Positions 1 to 12,914 of a DNA stretch of 64,000 nucleotides are shown here, piece after piece. Each line of letters starts with the position of its first letter. Within the stretch, counting starts at the first letter, position 1. The stretch comes from Pterobdella sp. o SKG-2022 (lineage: Eukaryota > Annelida > Clitellata > Hirudinida > Piscicolidae). The stretch is from positions 5,756,996 through 5,820,995 of the forward strand of contig OZ038321.1 of assembly GCA_964035795.1 (NCBI GenBank), given 5' to 3'. Below the pieces are notes generated by a model, which was not told where the DNA came from, did no database searches, and saw only the letters and a list, made by a program, of their open reading frames with translations. The translations under genes and the position numbers were made by a program.

Positions 1-1927
1 AAAATATTTCCAAAAACCATACTTCAACGCTTTTATTTTTTTCTTTTGTATAAAACTCTTCAACATTCTTTCTCTTCAATACCCCAGTTTGCTCTGTTTT
101 TTTTGCATTCCAAATGAGCTAAGATTTTTTTTTCGGCATTTTTAAGAAATTTAGTACTTTTATTTATAAATTATTTTTACGGATATTGAAAGCAGCGAAA
201 TCTATATTTTCCAGTAGTTTTTTTATCTGTGGATTTGAAAAGAAAATTTGCAAATAGTTCAATCTTCGGTCATATGTCCAAACAAAATATTTTACCGCAT
301 GGAATACCAGAAAAAAAACATAAAATCAAGGTGTTTTTTTTTTGGAATAAAGATTTTGAAATGAAGTGGAAAGGATTTAAATTTAAAAATACTTACGAAA
401 ATTTCTGAATTTGTTTAATACACCTTTTTTATTATTTTTCCTACTTTTATATATTCATGTCTCAACTCGAACGGGCAATTGATGAAACTTTCATTAAAAT
501 CTTCACATCACACAAGCGTAAACCGAAATGAAGGAAAATTTATTTAATTTCCAAGTTCTGTCTGAACATAGATACTCCAAAACATAGGACTTGTAATTCT
601 TCTTCCATCAAAAATTAATTCTTTTTTTATTGTTAGTAAACAACCGAAGTACTTTCATCCTGTCACAATCAACAGGTAGAGCAGAAAAATCAATAGCTAT
701 AATCTCTAAAGTGAAAAATTAGCTATAATAAAATTTAGATGTACTTCGCTTAAACTCATTTACCAAACGTGGACACCAAAAGAATCAGAAAGTAGAAAAA
801 GAGAAACAAATATATGTTTTATTTAAAAAATATTTGATAGTTCAAGAAATCCGTTATTTCGTGTTGTTTGAAAATTCCTTGTCATAAATTATTCAAAGTT
901 TGGTTTTTTCAATATTGTTTGTTTTGTGCATTTTTCTTGGCTTCATCCACGCCTGCTAAACCATTTCCTTCATTGTTTTTTTTGTTACTGTGACAATATT
1001 TATGCATGGAAATTCTTTTTGTTTTTTTTACCACTGAATAACTTTTAGAGCTCTATTGTCAGCGGCAGGTTTGATCTGCGTAAAATATGTTCAAAGTAGC
1101 TGCATCTTCTTTTCTCTATTAATTCTCATATGTCTTTAACTTAGGTTTTTTATGAAAGGTTTTCCCCAATAAGAGTATAAATAAGCGGTGTCTTCAATGT
1201 GTTTCTCATACTTAAAAATGTTACTTAGTTAACGAAAAGCTTGGTATCTCAATAAAATTCATTTTTGTTCTCAAATATACTCATACTGGGTTTCTTTTTA
1301 ATTACATTATTAAATTTTCTCAAAGTATTCAAAGAAAATTGGAAAGCTCTGCTAAATGTTTTACAAATAGCATGTTTGCTTTCTTCCGTTTGTTCAATAA
1401 TGAACCAAATATTTAAAAACAATAACTATTATTTTCACCTTTTTTCAAAGAGACCCTCATATATTCACAGTTACATGGGCATGTTTTTCTTATGTTTTCG
1501 TCATAGCAGGCGAAGGCAGGCAATCTTCTACACCAAGCTGACTCAGTTGGGCATACAGGACCTAACAATCATTTTAATATTATTATTATTATCAATTTTT
1601 TAATTCTTCATAATTTTTTATTAACTGGGAGTGGTAAAGACAGGCACATCTTTAAGTCTAATGTTATCTTTGAGTGTTTCGTTGCACGAAAAACAACAAT
1701 CCTTTGCTATTGCGTCCTATTATCATATAATGATTATCAATACGAAATCAATACATCAATTTATTTTTTCATCATTGAATAATTAATCGAACAAAAACGC
1801 AGTTTTTTTCTAGGATTGTATCGCAATACACCGCCTTGTCCAAGTATCGGCAATCTAAAAAAGAATTATTTTAAGAATCAGCAAGCACAAAATAATTTTA
1901 AGTTTTCAGCTTTATCTAGTTCATCTA
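1..1927. other. AT-rich region without recognisable gene
   Basis: No open frame shows protein-family motifs on either strand. The stretch is rich in A and T homopolymers and probably lies 3' of the ADAMTS-like gene that ends near 1928. The only repeated element noticed is the short dispersed repeat near 1205-1275. Confidence 0.6.
1205..1275 (+). repeat. Short dispersed repeat, copy 1
   Basis: The core (a GTTACTT block, then GTTAACGAAAAGCTT, then a TAATAAAATT-like end) recurs at about 57615-57675 on the same strand and at about 16100-16160 on the opposite strand, with scattered substitutions. It codes for nothing visible. It could be a small non-autonomous transposon or the end of a larger repeat. 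Confidence 0.5.
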
Positions 1928-2076
1928 TCATTGGTAACTAAACAAACTTGCAAATAGATCTGATGAATATAAACTGTAGTAGCACGTAGAGCAGCATGCA
2001 GAGGTGTCTCGGTAGCATATAGAGGGATGGCTTTGAATACACCAGTCTGTTTTGTCGCCATACTCACATGAGAGCT
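1928..2076 (-). CDS. ADAMTS-like protease, last exon (second CC..C module)
   Basis: The minus-strand reading is a Cys-rich module with CEYGDKTDWC, then PSICY, then ACCSTC, followed by about 17 residues and TGA at 1928-1930. Its spacing (C...PS.CY...CC..C) matches the module encoded by the exon at about 2371-2492, so the protease ends with two copies of one C-terminal domain. This resembles PLAC-like tails of invertebrate ADAMTS proteins. An AG acceptor is at 2077-2078, with a second choice two bases further in. The phase-0 join to the upstream exon uses a weak GTCAAA donor, while the stronger-looking donor would create a stop at the junction, so the exact splice is unresolved. Confidence 0.55.
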
Positions 2077-2370
2077 CTGTTTCGTTAGTTAGAATCATGC
2101 TGTGATTTTACATTTTTATTATAACACACACAAAATATCAGAATATACCTTTAGGCAATTCATTCACTAATGCTTGGCATGTCTTGCAACATTGTGTTTT
2201 TACGTCCGATTCGTAGCATTGATAACTTTTTATCGATGCACAAAAAGATGGAATTCTGTCACCATAAGCGCACGTTGTATCTGTTTAATTAAATGTATAA
2301 TTAAGTTTGTTTTGTTGTCTGGCCAAATTATTTTGTATATTATCCCTATAGACTGACATGGTTCTTTGAC

Positions 2371-2492
2371 AGCAAAACACGAAGCACAGCATTTGAGTTC
2401 AAAATGTTCAGCATAACACTGGCTAGGCACTTTTGCAACTTCAATGCGACAATCAAAATCTAGTCCTTTGTAATCACCACTGCGACAAAAAT
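2371..2492 (-). CDS. ADAMTS-like protease, penultimate exon (first CC..C module)
   Basis: It encodes DFCRSGDYKG, then a DCRIEVAKVPSQCY stretch and KCCASC. The acceptor (CAACTCAG) fits phase 1, matching the phase-1 end of the preceding exon at 2909, so the Cys-rich region of the protease would run directly into this module. I found no thrombospondin type 1 repeat (WS.CS..C) between them, although ADAMTS proteins usually carry one there. The 3' boundary is uncertain: donors are possible at 2371 (phase 0) and 2358 (phase 1). Confidence 0.6.
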
Positions 2493-2908
2493 CTGAGTTG
2501 GTAATGAAGTGCATCATCAATACATGAAATGCTCAAACATTATAGGAACGTCACCTGAAGGTGCAGTCATAGCCATTATCAAATACCTAAACTATTTGTA
2601 ATGCTGTTTCCATACGGACACTTTTAGTATGCTATTTATTAAGAGCGTCACATTCAAGAGCTTTTTTTTCCGTTCAAAACAGGAGCATTTGTCAAAGCTA
2701 AGTATAACACTCCAACGGTTTTGCAAATACCGTTAGTGATCACGCTTCATGTATAAATTTAGTTAGAAATGATATGGCTCATCGAACATATAGATATTCA
2801 TATATTGTAAAACTGACCAATCTTACTGATGTAAACGCAAAAGTTGCAAATTCATAGCTGCACACTCGAGTACTATTACCGTTGCACAATAACAACAAAT
2901 ACACCAAC

Positions 2909-4842
2909 CATAATCCCCAGGGGCTTCGTTGTTGTGAATACAATTCCCTTTGTAACACCACTGCAAGTTGATTATAGTTTGATAGAAACATTTCAAAATC
3001 TTTTCAAAAACCTTTTTATTGCCACATGTTGTGCCATTGGCTGCTCTAGACTCTCCCTTACAACGGCCATCGTCCCAGCAGTAAAGAGAGGTACATAATG
3101 TTAGATCATTTCGCATGCCCTATGGTAAAAACAATGCTTTGTACATTTAAAATATATTTTGGAGATTATGAAACCGCGCAATAGAAAGAATCGATGCCAT
3201 AATGAAGTTGACACTGTCTGTCCAGGTCTATAAACTGGCCTATTGGTTTGTGCACTGCGGTAAATAGAAAATAAGGTCAAAAATTTCAGTGTTAAATAGC
3301 TACATAATAAATAGTTGCAATATAACATTGGAATAATTAAACAAAAGATAAAAGAAAACACCTGGAATGCCATCCAAATCAGGGTTGTATGATGCTTGTA
3401 ACAGACAATTCTTTTGCATCCTTTTCGATATTGAAATCATCATCAAAAAAATTATTCATGAACATAATGAATTATCTTTAACAACACATGAACAGCATTA
3501 TCATCATCTTACAGTGAGAGAGCCCCTAAATAGTTTCTGATGTAATCGACAGAACAAGGGGAGAATTTGAAAGGATTCATTGAATTTTTCAGATTCAGAC
3601 CTCCTGTTGAAAAAAATATAATTTAATTAAAGATTATGACAATAAGTGTAACTATAATAATTGTTTTTTTTATAGAATAACAATTATTATAATGCAAAAA
3701 TATATATTGTTAACAACCAGGTGCTGGAGACATAATGTACTGATCCTCAGCATTGCAGTTATTTTTGGTGATAGTGTCATGAAGAGAGCCTAGGCTGTAG
3801 GACGAAGGATAAATTCAGTCTAAAGCATGCAATTTAAGATCAGTGAGATTAAGTAGCACATAGTTTTGGCCCTCAGTAGAGAAGTTAATTTTTGTTGGTT
3901 TTTAAAAAGCGTTTTTCAAGAAAAAAAATTTTTTAACTTAAAAAATAAAATGTATCCACAAAATTTGAATTTTATCAGAATAAATTTTGAAAATTTTGAC
4001 TAAAATATACTGTTGAACAATAATAATTTGGCTGATACTTTTCTTTACAATGTCTACAATGAAATATAATGTTCATGTGCATTTATGAACGCACTTACTT
4101 GTGTGCAAGCTCATGTGCTGCAGTTCCAGTGAGAGCAAAAGGATTAGAATCCATATTAATACTGATAGCATAATGGTTGCATATGGCTCCGATATTTGCC
4201 AATCCTGTAGTGTGTCAAACTTTTAGAAAATTATAAATTTAAATGTTTTATTCAAAAACTTTCTGTTATACAAATAACATCATAAACTATTATTAACCTG
4301 AAATAAATCTGACTCTGCCGTTATCTAGGGTTCCTCCTTTCAATGGTCGTCTTAAAAGTTTGGTTTTGATGCATTTTCTTTCCAAAAGAGCATTTATGAA
4401 AATCATCACACAAAAAGTAATTACTCTGTGAGAATAAGAATGTTATCGAAAGCAGGAATGTTTCTGAAATTGTTGTCTAGCCATGATGGAAAATGATCCA
4501 ATACCTAAAGAATCATATCAGTAGTGTAAGAGGTGTAACAATAGAGTAAATTTAAAGTTCATGTTCATAAAATTTCGAAAAAGTTATAATTTTTTAAAAA
4601 CCGCTGCACCAAGGGCGAATGAATTTACTTTGTAGGCATCAACGTATGTGTATTTTCCTTCTACTTCTGTGTATTTCATTGTCCAGCTTGAGTCTTCATC
4701 CGTCTGTCCATCATTTCATGTACTTAGCTACACACGCGCACACACACACACACAACAAACTCACTGTAGCAATGACAAAGCCAGCTAATTTCACACTGAT
4801 GGAAAAGTCGCTCTGGTTTATGCTTTTGTATCTCAAATCCAT
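2909..4842 (-). CDS. ADAMTS-like (M12B) zinc metalloprotease: catalytic, disintegrin-like and Cys-rich exons
   Basis: Ten exons read in consistent phase, in transcript order: 4765-4842, 4425-4504, 4298-4350, 4099-4204, 3718-3794, 3513-3603, 3362-3420, 3175-3254, 3012-3119 and 2909-2960. They give a reprolysin domain starting near MDLRYKSINQSDFSIS, with SWLDNNF, then AHELAHN joined across an intron to LGSLHD. Together these make the zinc site HExxHxxGxxHD with both the general-base Glu and the three His present. FSPCSVDYI follows, then a disintegrin-like part with GQFIDLDRQCQLHYG and a Cys-rich part with CTSLYCWDDGRC, NGTTCG and KKWCYKGNC, the usual ADAMTS order. Every exon length matches its codon count. 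Several donors are GTT-type rather than GTAAGT. The product should be a secreted or extracellular-matrix protease that looks catalytically competent. Paralogue identity is not determined; scorpion/tick-type venom metalloproteases are related alternatives. Confidence 0.88.
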
Positions 4843-5039
4843 CTAAAAAATTTTTATTATAATACTGTTTCCTATATTATGATGGGCATCATCATAAAAT
4901 AAATCCCATAGGAAACACGTTTTACATCAACACAACCATCTTATCTTTTACACACATTTTTTACAACGCATTAAAAAAAGTGCAATTTTTATTGCTTTGA
5001 ACAATTGGATTTCTTTCAATTACGTACGTTATTATTTAT
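4843..5039. other. Intron sequence with a short (CA)n just downstream
   Basis: This is intronic sequence between the catalytic exon ending at 4842 and the LINE copy that follows. A short imperfect CA/TG run lies at 4727-4755, inside the adjacent intron. Nothing else is recognised. Confidence 0.5.
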
Positions 5040-6960
5040 TTCTGATTAACCTTCTCACCAGTATCTTGAACAAAATTGTTGCGGAAAATAGTCTAACAGA
5101 TTGGAAGAACCTTTTTAGTTATTCTAAAAAATGCTTTCTCGACCCAAATAGAAGTGGCAAAAAGTCAAAATCATTAGCGACAATCATTAACAGACAGATA
5201 AGTGACTTTTCAGAAAATTCATTCTCTCAACCCGTTAAAACAACCAACAAAAAAATCAAAAATGAAAACTGATCGCACATGGGCTAAAATGGTGTTTTCT
5301 AAATTGGCTTGTAGTGATATAAGAGGGGCAGTTAGGGTTTACCTCAAGAAGGTGTACAGCAGAGGGACCCTTTGGGCCCATTTTTGTTTTCTCTTGCCAT
5401 CCAAAACCTGATTAATGAATGCAAAAGTGAACTAAACATTTGGTATCTAGATGATGGAATTTTGGCCGAAAATGCTGAAGAAGTATTGTCGGATTTTAAT
5501 AAAATTATAAACGCCAAAGAAACTCTCGGACTTGAAACAAACTCTTCAAAATGCGAACTGTTTTTTATTAACTCGAACGATCAATCACCACATATCTTAA
5601 CTAAGTTCAATTCATTAAGTTCAGGAATAAAGCATTTAGAAATTAATAATCTATTCTTATTAGGTTCTCCAATTCATCAATCAACAATTGAAACATTTTT
5701 ATCCCATAAATTAGAAGATTTGAAAAGAATGACAGAAAGATTAATGGAAATCGATCCCCATGATGCACTTTTTCTTTTAAAACATAGTTTTTCAATTCCA
5801 AAATAAACCTACCTTCTCCGTTCTGCTCCATGCTTTAATTCTAAAGTTTTAAAAAAATAAAACGCTTTATTAAAAACATCCCTTGAAAAAGTTATCAACA
5901 TCAAACTTTCAGACAGAAATTGGACTCAATCAACTTTGCTTGTAGCCCTAGGAGGGCTGGGAGTAAGATCAGCCGTAGACTTATCGCTTCCTGCATTTCT
6001 ATCCTCAGTCCACGCTTGCAACACACATGTTAAAAAGCTCTTACCAAATTTCCACAATATTTTAGACGATTCGTACTACAACTCTGCTAAGATTCTTTAT
6101 TTGGAAAAAATTGGAAATAACAGAAGTTTTTTAGGTAATCCTAGTGTTCAAGCTGCCTGGGATATGCAGTATGCCAAGCTGAAGCACGAAAAGCTGATTT
6201 CAAGTTCGACATTAGATTTAGAAAAAGCGAGTCTGTTGGCTGTCTCTTCAAAACAATCCTCTTCTTGGCTCAATGCCATTTCTATAGCTTCCTTGGGTTT
6301 GAAAATAAACAGATCTCAACTAAGGATCAGCTGCGCTTTACGTTTAGGCTCACCCTTGTGCATTCCTCATACTTGAGTCTGCGGCACTAGAGTAGATCAA
6401 TCGGGAGTGCATGGTCTCAGTTGTAGAAAGAGTGCTGAAAGATTTTCTCTACATGCTCAAGTAAATGACATAATAAAGAGAGCTCTGTCATCAGCCCATA
6501 TACCTTCGATTCTTAAACCAAATGGTGTATCTCGTTCTGAGGGAAAACGTCCAGATGGAATGACAATTTACCCTTGGAAAAATGGTCGTATTATGGTGTG
6601 AAATTTCACTTGTAGTGACACCATCGCCCCTAGCCACATACAAATTTCTTCAGCTATTCCAGGAAAAGTAGCTGAAAGCGCGGAGACAGCTAAGCTGACA
6701 TAATACCGCAACCTTTCAGCGGATTATGAAGTTATACCAATCGGAGTTGAAACTTTTGGTTCTTGGGGTCTAAACGGACTGAGATTGATAAGAGAGATCG
6801 GGAAAAGAATAGCTCAAGAAACAGGAGGACCGCGGTCAACCTCCTTCCTACTTCAAGCTATAAGTATGGCTTTCAGTGTGCTAGGTACTCTCGCAAGTTC
6901 AAGAAAATTAGGAAAAATCTTTTGTTTTTGATTATCACAAACAATTCAAATAATTTTATT
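5040..6960 (+). mobile_element. Decayed R2/HERO-like non-LTR retrotransposon with restriction-like endonuclease
   Basis: Fragments read in order on the plus strand: an N-proximal part near TDWKNLFSYSKKCF, a GAVR-type start of the RT, then PQEGV followed by DPLGPFLFSLAI, and the RT core motif WYLDDGIL (5372-5806). Next come a thumb region (5936-6376) and a C-terminal HGLSC...RPDGMT...W-GR segment (6407-6700), ending with ETFGSWGLNG and GGPRSTSFLLQAISMA (6750-6930). This is the order of RLE-type LINEs. The RT lacks the segment between GAVR and PQEGV, so it is internally deleted. There are several frameshifts and stops, and VWD, normal in this family as I know it, reads VWN. The copy lies in an intron of the protease gene and is not functional. 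Confidence 0.75.
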
Positions 6961-8379
6961 TATTTTTAAATTTGACGGTTGGATAAAAAGTTTTTTCTTT
7001 CTGATTTAAGTTAGTGTCGTTTGTTTTCAAATCAACTTAATGGCATGAAATAATAAAAGTAATGGATTTTGAGTGCCCTCATTCGAATGGCCAATGAACA
7101 TTATAGATCCCTTGAAAGCACTTCAATTATGATATCTCACTTTTTATTCGATTATGTGTTTTTTACTGTGAATAAAACTTAAAATAATAAACAGTAGTAT
7201 ACAGCATTGACGATGGCGGAGTAATAGGAACGGATGTTGTTGATGGTCTCACTACGTGTTGTCCTTTCCCACCTGGCTTTGTGTTTGTTATATAATGTGC
7301 TTTCATTTTACGTGTTATTTCCAAGATTTGTGTTTTTATACAGAACTTACACTAGTTATCAGACTTCAAACCGATATCAAGCCTCATAAAAATTAAATTT
7401 TTTAAATGAAAATTATGAGGCCTAGTTCCAAATTGAATAGCATACTTTTCTCCAAAACATATTATCATGCGAACTGATAATGTAAAGTTTTTCACGAAAA
7501 GCTTTGCGGATTAAGTAAATAAATACTTTTTTTGTTTCCCTCATTAAGATGCACAAAATCCTAAGTGTGTGAAAAACAAGACGAGCAGCATTAATAAAGA
7601 CTTTGTTGAGGAAGCAACAAAGAACTATACAAAAAAGCGAATAGCATACCCTTCTCAGTTGAAATTGCTGGTGCGAGGTGGAAGATGTTGGAACTTTTTC
7701 TAAGAAGACCTGATACGCCAGCATTTTAGGCTATGAAACAATACTATACCACATAGAATAAAGCAAGATTTCCAGACAGACCTCTAACTACCCTACCACA
7801 GACATTAAAAGAAGATGTCAAACTTATCCCAAAAATAAAATTCAAGAAGTCAGTAGATTTTGAAAAAATTTTTTCCCTGCTCAACAGAAATGTTCTTGGA
7901 AAAGAATTGTGAGAAGAGTTATTCAAGAGAAACTCAGTCAACTAAACAACTAGAGCAACTCGATGAGGATGTTATTGTTGAAAGAGCTAAGAGTGAAGTC
8001 TGGTAGGTTGTAGTAGTGCACGCAAAACAAAATGAGACTACAACACGAGTTTCTAAAGTAGAATCTGAGAAACTTTAGAAAAAAAATTATTTTTCATAAA
8101 TCTAAAAAAGATAAAGCCTTTAAAAAACAAATTTTTCTAATTCTTTGGAGGTGTAAAAAATCAGTTGAAAGCAATAGATTTCACTTGAAGTTTAAAAAAA
8201 CAAAAAAATTAAAAATAAAACCTAGATTACGAATTAGAGTGAAAAGTTAGCTCAGAGGTTATAGGTGCAAAAGGAAGAAATATGTAGTAAAATTTACATA
8301 CATAAGTGCATCTAATTTTCAGTTCAATGATTCGAATTTATTCAATTATAAAAAACTTAAATTAGTTGAAACAAAGAAA
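6961..8379. other. Intron/intergenic AT-rich sequence
   Basis: No gene is recognised. Between about 7640 and 8060 the plus strand has faintly coding-like stretches with stops, for example LEQLDEDVIVERAKSEVW, which may be a very old element. I could not assign a family. Confidence 0.4.
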
Positions 8380-10700
8380 TAGAATTGATACAGCTAGCAA
8401 GTTTTTTTTGAAAGATAGTTAAAGAGAAGAGAGAAAAAAGGCAAAGACAGAGTCATCAGCATAGAAAAAATTTGAAATAAACTATAAAGTGGGATAGATG
8501 AGAGGTATATAAAAAGAAAAATATAGGACCTAAAATGGAGCCTTGGGAACTCTATAGAAAACAGAAAAACGGCAAAAAATGAGTTATTAATGCAAAATGA
8601 AGTAGATCCTTTTAGAAGGTATGAAGAAAACCAAAGACTCCAAGAACCGGAATGTTCAAAAAATACGTCATAATGTTTAAGCAAAAGAGAATGGTTAGGA
8701 TTGTCAAAAACAGACAAAGAAAAGATCAACAGAGTCTAAGGGAAGTATAGCATCATTATGAATTTTTAAGTTTGAGTAAAATGGGTTTTATGAAAGGCAG
8801 ACTGAGAAGGTGAGTGATGATTTTTGTTATTGAGATAGAAGTTGAGTTGGAAAAAAAATCTTATCAAAAATTTCAGAAAAAAAAGAGATTGAAAATTTGC
8901 CGATAATAATGAACGTCAAAAAGATTTAGATAGTAGTGATGTGAAATAATGGAAGACTTGAATAAAGAAAAAAATTTAAAAGTAGTTAGAAAGAATGACA
9001 AAATTAAAAACAACAAGATACAAAAAGGCGAAAAAGAATGATGTCAAAATATGAGTAAAAAAGAGACACAGAATTCATAATTTTTCTAACGAAAGTGGTG
9101 GAAAAGCTAAAAAAAAGAACAAGGAGTAGGGTGAAAGTGAGCTCTACTAAACAAAATTTTTTTTGGTTAATTGAAACATGAAAGTCTTGGGGAAAAAAAA
9201 TAGGGAAAGAAGGTTTATTATGTAGTAGTTTATGGAATTTTTCAGTTATAAACAAAAGTAGGAGTTGATATAATAGAGAAAAATAAGAAAAAATCAATGT
9301 TTGGAGTGAGAAAAAAAATGGATAACTAGGAAAATAGGAGAGCAAAGTAATTTTAAGCAATGGTAGCGTAAGATTATTGGTGAGTCCGTTAGAGTTTTTT
9401 AAGGAACTGCTTAAAGCGAGAGCAATTTTGGTCAAACTATAAAGCTTGCAAAAAGAAGATGGTTTGAATAATTCATGAAGAGTATAAAAAAATTTAGAAA
9501 ATAGATAAAAATTAGAAAAAATTAGATTTGTCTGTATAAAAAAAGAAAGAAGGTCAAAGGTGAAGAAGTAAGATGAGCAAGGAGAAGGTTCTTATTCAGT
9601 TAAGACCAGAGTCTTCGAGAAACACTGAAGCGTGGTTAAGGTTTTTACCAAAAAACAGTTAGTAATGAAGTAATCAGAAAAAAGCAAAAGTAGTTTAAAT
9701 AGTGGTAAATTTAGAGATTAAAAATGATATATTATAATTTAAGGTAACATTTGAAGAGTAAGAAATTACTAATTTTGAAGAAGATTGCATAGATGAAGTA
9801 TATCAACAAATTTATTAGTATAGAAGTAATTTTTGTTTTTGAAATGTGTGTTGAAGGTCAAAGTATATAGAAAACAGTTGATAAAGAATAAAGAAAATAT
9901 AGGAAAATTGATAAATAAAGAAAAAGATCGATGAGTTGTGGGAACAGAAAATAAATTCTTAAAATTTTTAAAAAATTTAAATGAAGGAGTTACATTCCGA
10001 ACAAGGACCTTGATAGAAATAAATCGATTTTTAAAATAGAAAAATTGCTCTATAGAAAAGAAAGAAAAAGACAAAGCTTTTGGGAGACCGAAAAATTGTT
10101 CAACAAGAGTAGGATGTAGGCAGACTGATATGAGAGAAAAACAAGAGGAATATTGATGCCAGTTTTCAGTAAGAGCAAGAAAGTCAGAATTAAAATAAAC
10201 TAGCATATTGTAGATAAGTTAAGATTTTTATTATTAGTTCTCACTCTAAAAATAAATGAAATAAATTTATCAAAAGATTGAGAATTATTTAAACCATTTA
10301 CGTCAGAAAAGAGATTTCTAAAAGTTGAAAGGTTTCATAAGCTTTTTATTGTGAAGAGATTTAGGTTTAATATTTTCTTATTGAAGATTCAGGTTTAAAA
10401 ATATATTTATTAACAGGTTAAGTTTTGATGTTGTGTTTACAATAAGATTGAACAAAAACATTAAAAGTAACAGAAACAGAGGTTCAGGATATTAAGTATG
10501 ATTTGAGATGTTGCATAGTAGATTAATGGATTCTAAACGCAATATTGTATAAAGAACAATGACGTTTTATGATGTGAGAAGAAGAAGCAGTAGACAAAAT
10601 TTCCTAGAGTACAACATAGGAAGGTGAAAGAACGAGAGACAGATTAAGAAGAAAAAGCAAAAAACACTGAAAAAAATTTGGAAATGAATAAATTAGTTCA
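8380..10700 (-). mobile_element. CR1/L2-like LINE, family 1, decayed copy
   Basis: The minus strand carries an APE endonuclease remnant with FLALTENWH (9769-10206), a central part, and an RT fragment around FDNPNHSLLLKHYDVFFEHSGS with SYLLKGSTSF (8394-8729). These align by eye with the family-1 copy at 54230-57360 (FLALSESWH, FDTVDHSLLLQ, FYLSNRSST). The frame is repeatedly broken and the 3' end is missing beyond the YADD region. It sits in the long intron region between the prodomain and catalytic exons of the protease gene. Its sense strand is strongly T-rich, as in the other copies. Confidence 0.7.
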
Positions 10701-11079
10701 ACAAAATGCAAAATAAAGTGCCTTGAACGAAGAAATCTGCTTGTAGAAAAAAAACTACATAACTTACTTGAGTAAACTCGAAATCAAAGTTTCACACAAA
10801 CGCATAATAGCATAAGCCATTAAAAAGACGAATAATAGCAAATATAGAAACACCGATGATTTTATGGGACTTGAATTACGCATTGAAAAAATTATGAAAA
10901 ATCAAACCAACTAAATAGTAGAATAAAATAATCGGCCTAAATACATCATGGAGTCTTATCCCAAAACCTCATGAACCGCAAAATCTGAAACAATTTTCAT
11001 GTCAACAAGTCAAGCCTAGTTTTTTAGTCAATAAATTCTTGTATGAGTTAAATTAAAATTATAATATTATAATATTATT
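10701..11079. other. Intronic sequence, nothing recognised
   Basis: The sequence is AT-rich with no motif-bearing frame. A short run of TATAATATTATAATATTATT precedes the next element and may be its tail. Confidence 0.4.
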
Positions 11080-12354
11080 CGTTATGGTGGCAGCAACTCG
11101 TCTTCAAGTATTGCCATTGCTTTGCAAACAGTTTCTGGCTCAAAGGTGGCTTTTCAAATCCGCAGAAGACTTGCACACCTTCCCACAATTGTCACATATA
11201 TGAAAATATTGGGGATTAGAAATATGAATTTTTTTGTGCTTTTTTACGCCACCTACACTTTTTCAGATTTTGCCACAAATGTTCCAAATATTGCTATATG
11301 GCATTGGGCAAGAAGAATTCTGACGTGTAGTGTGCACTGAGCTGACCTTTTCATTCTTGGCCGTAAAAACATGACGTCAGTGGGACCTTAGATGACTCAG
11401 AAAACCTTTTCTGCTCAAATATGGTCACCCACATTGACCAGAGGTTAGTTCTGTGACATGCTCACTAATGTTTCCTTTCGGTAATCACGTTTAAGATTAG
11501 TGTGTTTTCGTTTGCTTTTCTCAAACCGACCGGTTGCTTCAAAAATTACTTTCTTTCAAGTTAATCTGTTTTTTGTTTGTTTCTTCCAAGATTTGGAGTT
11601 TATGCCACATTTTTTAAAGGTTTGTTTCAAGCAATCTTTTTTTGGGTTTGTGAGAGTCAAACTTTTACCATTGGCGAGTTGCCCATAAAATATTCGCTTT
11701 GGAAGCCGTTTGTTGGACAATTTTACTTAATGGCCGCTCCATCTGAGCTGTTTCTTGGAAATCAAGACTTAGAAGCTACAGATATTTGCCATTTCAAGTA
11801 TTTTGGTGTCGCTGATGTGCTTCTGCCCTTTTATGCCCAAAATTTTACAGACACTGTTGGTGAAAACGCTCAAGTTGTTTCAGGCAATAATAGTGTGGTC
11901 AGACGCCCCATCAACACTGGACCAGCACAATAAAAGAATTTTTTCATATCAGGCTGAAATTTTGAACTGCCTCTTTCACTTTCTGTGCTGTTATTTCGTC
12001 AGCCATAGCGTTTTCAACCGGTTTAGTTGGAATGGATCCAACAAGCTCTGAATTTAATACAGAAAGTCTATTTAGAAGATCATCAGTGTTTTTTCCATTT
12101 GTTTAGGATGCTGGCTAAGCTTATAGAGTACAAACATTCCAACAACTAATCAACATGTTTTTTCTTTTCGTAGAAGCTGGGTTACGACCGAGTCTAGGCT
12201 GCGATACCCTAGGATACCTGCTGAACCAGACAATGGAACTTACACAGCCTCCAAAGCCCTTATTGCCATTGATGTAATTATTATTTTGATTTAGCAATGA
12301 GAAAAAGGTGTCGTTTATGGCTACAGCCAGCCATAACACATGCTTATAAAGCAA
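11080..12354 (-). mobile_element. RTE-like LINE with C-terminal zinc finger, internally deleted copy
   Basis: At the 5' side the minus strand has an endonuclease start (NMLISCWNVCTL, 12130-12170). At the 3' side it has the RT C-terminus and, near 11130-11200, a C2H2-like module reading CDNCGKVCKSSADLKSHL. The 11080-12050 part closely repeats 45830-46990, which is a better-preserved copy carrying YTSETWTTY and QLERFHQQCLRKILG. The endonuclease and RT core between these ends are missing, so this is a deletion derivative. It has many stops and no coding capacity. Confidence 0.65.
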
Positions 12355-12914
12355 TCTGTGCTTGTTGCTTTATATAGTGAGAAAAGGCTTCGCACTCAAC
12401 CAATCCCACTCGCTCCTCACAGTTGTATTTATCCAAAAAGAGAAACAAGTTAACATCATTGTATACAGAAAGGCCGCAGGTTTAATTTTGAAGTTGACTT
12501 CTACTAGATACATGAGCATTATTCATAATAGCTTGAATCTATGTTTATAATGAAGTAATTAATTTATTCAATTATTAAATAGATTGAGTTATAGATATAT
12601 TTCATTCAATTTTTTATCTGAATTTATTAAAAAATTCTGATCTCCCTACAAAAACAACTAACTGACTTTCGATAGATGGTTATGTCAATGAAGAGAAGCA
12701 CTTCAACTATATAGTTCATTTTGTTAGCCGATTGGTCTATAAGAAATGCTTTCATCTCGGATGTTATTTCTATTTGTTGCTTCGATTCGACCCCTATCAT
12801 GGTAAAAATCTGATTAGTTGAAAATTTTTTAGAGTTTTTATTGAAACAAAAGTTCTAAACTGATAAAAATCAAAGACTTGAACCATTCGGTCTGAATTGC
12901 TTGTTTCCTTCAAA
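12355..12914. other. Intronic sequence, nothing recognised
   Basis: No open frame has family motifs and no repeat copy was noticed elsewhere in the window. Confidence 0.4.

Noticed and set aside
2844..3098. Plus-strand open frame of 84 codons
   Set aside because: It is antisense to the Cys-rich exons of the ADAMTS-like gene and has no motif.
3101..3373. Frameshift in the disintegrin-like exon of the protease, with an overlapping NRPVYRPGQ frame
   Set aside because: A small exon at 3362-3420 (NCLLQASYNPDLDGIP) restores phase exactly, so no frameshift is needed; the open overlapping frame is chance.
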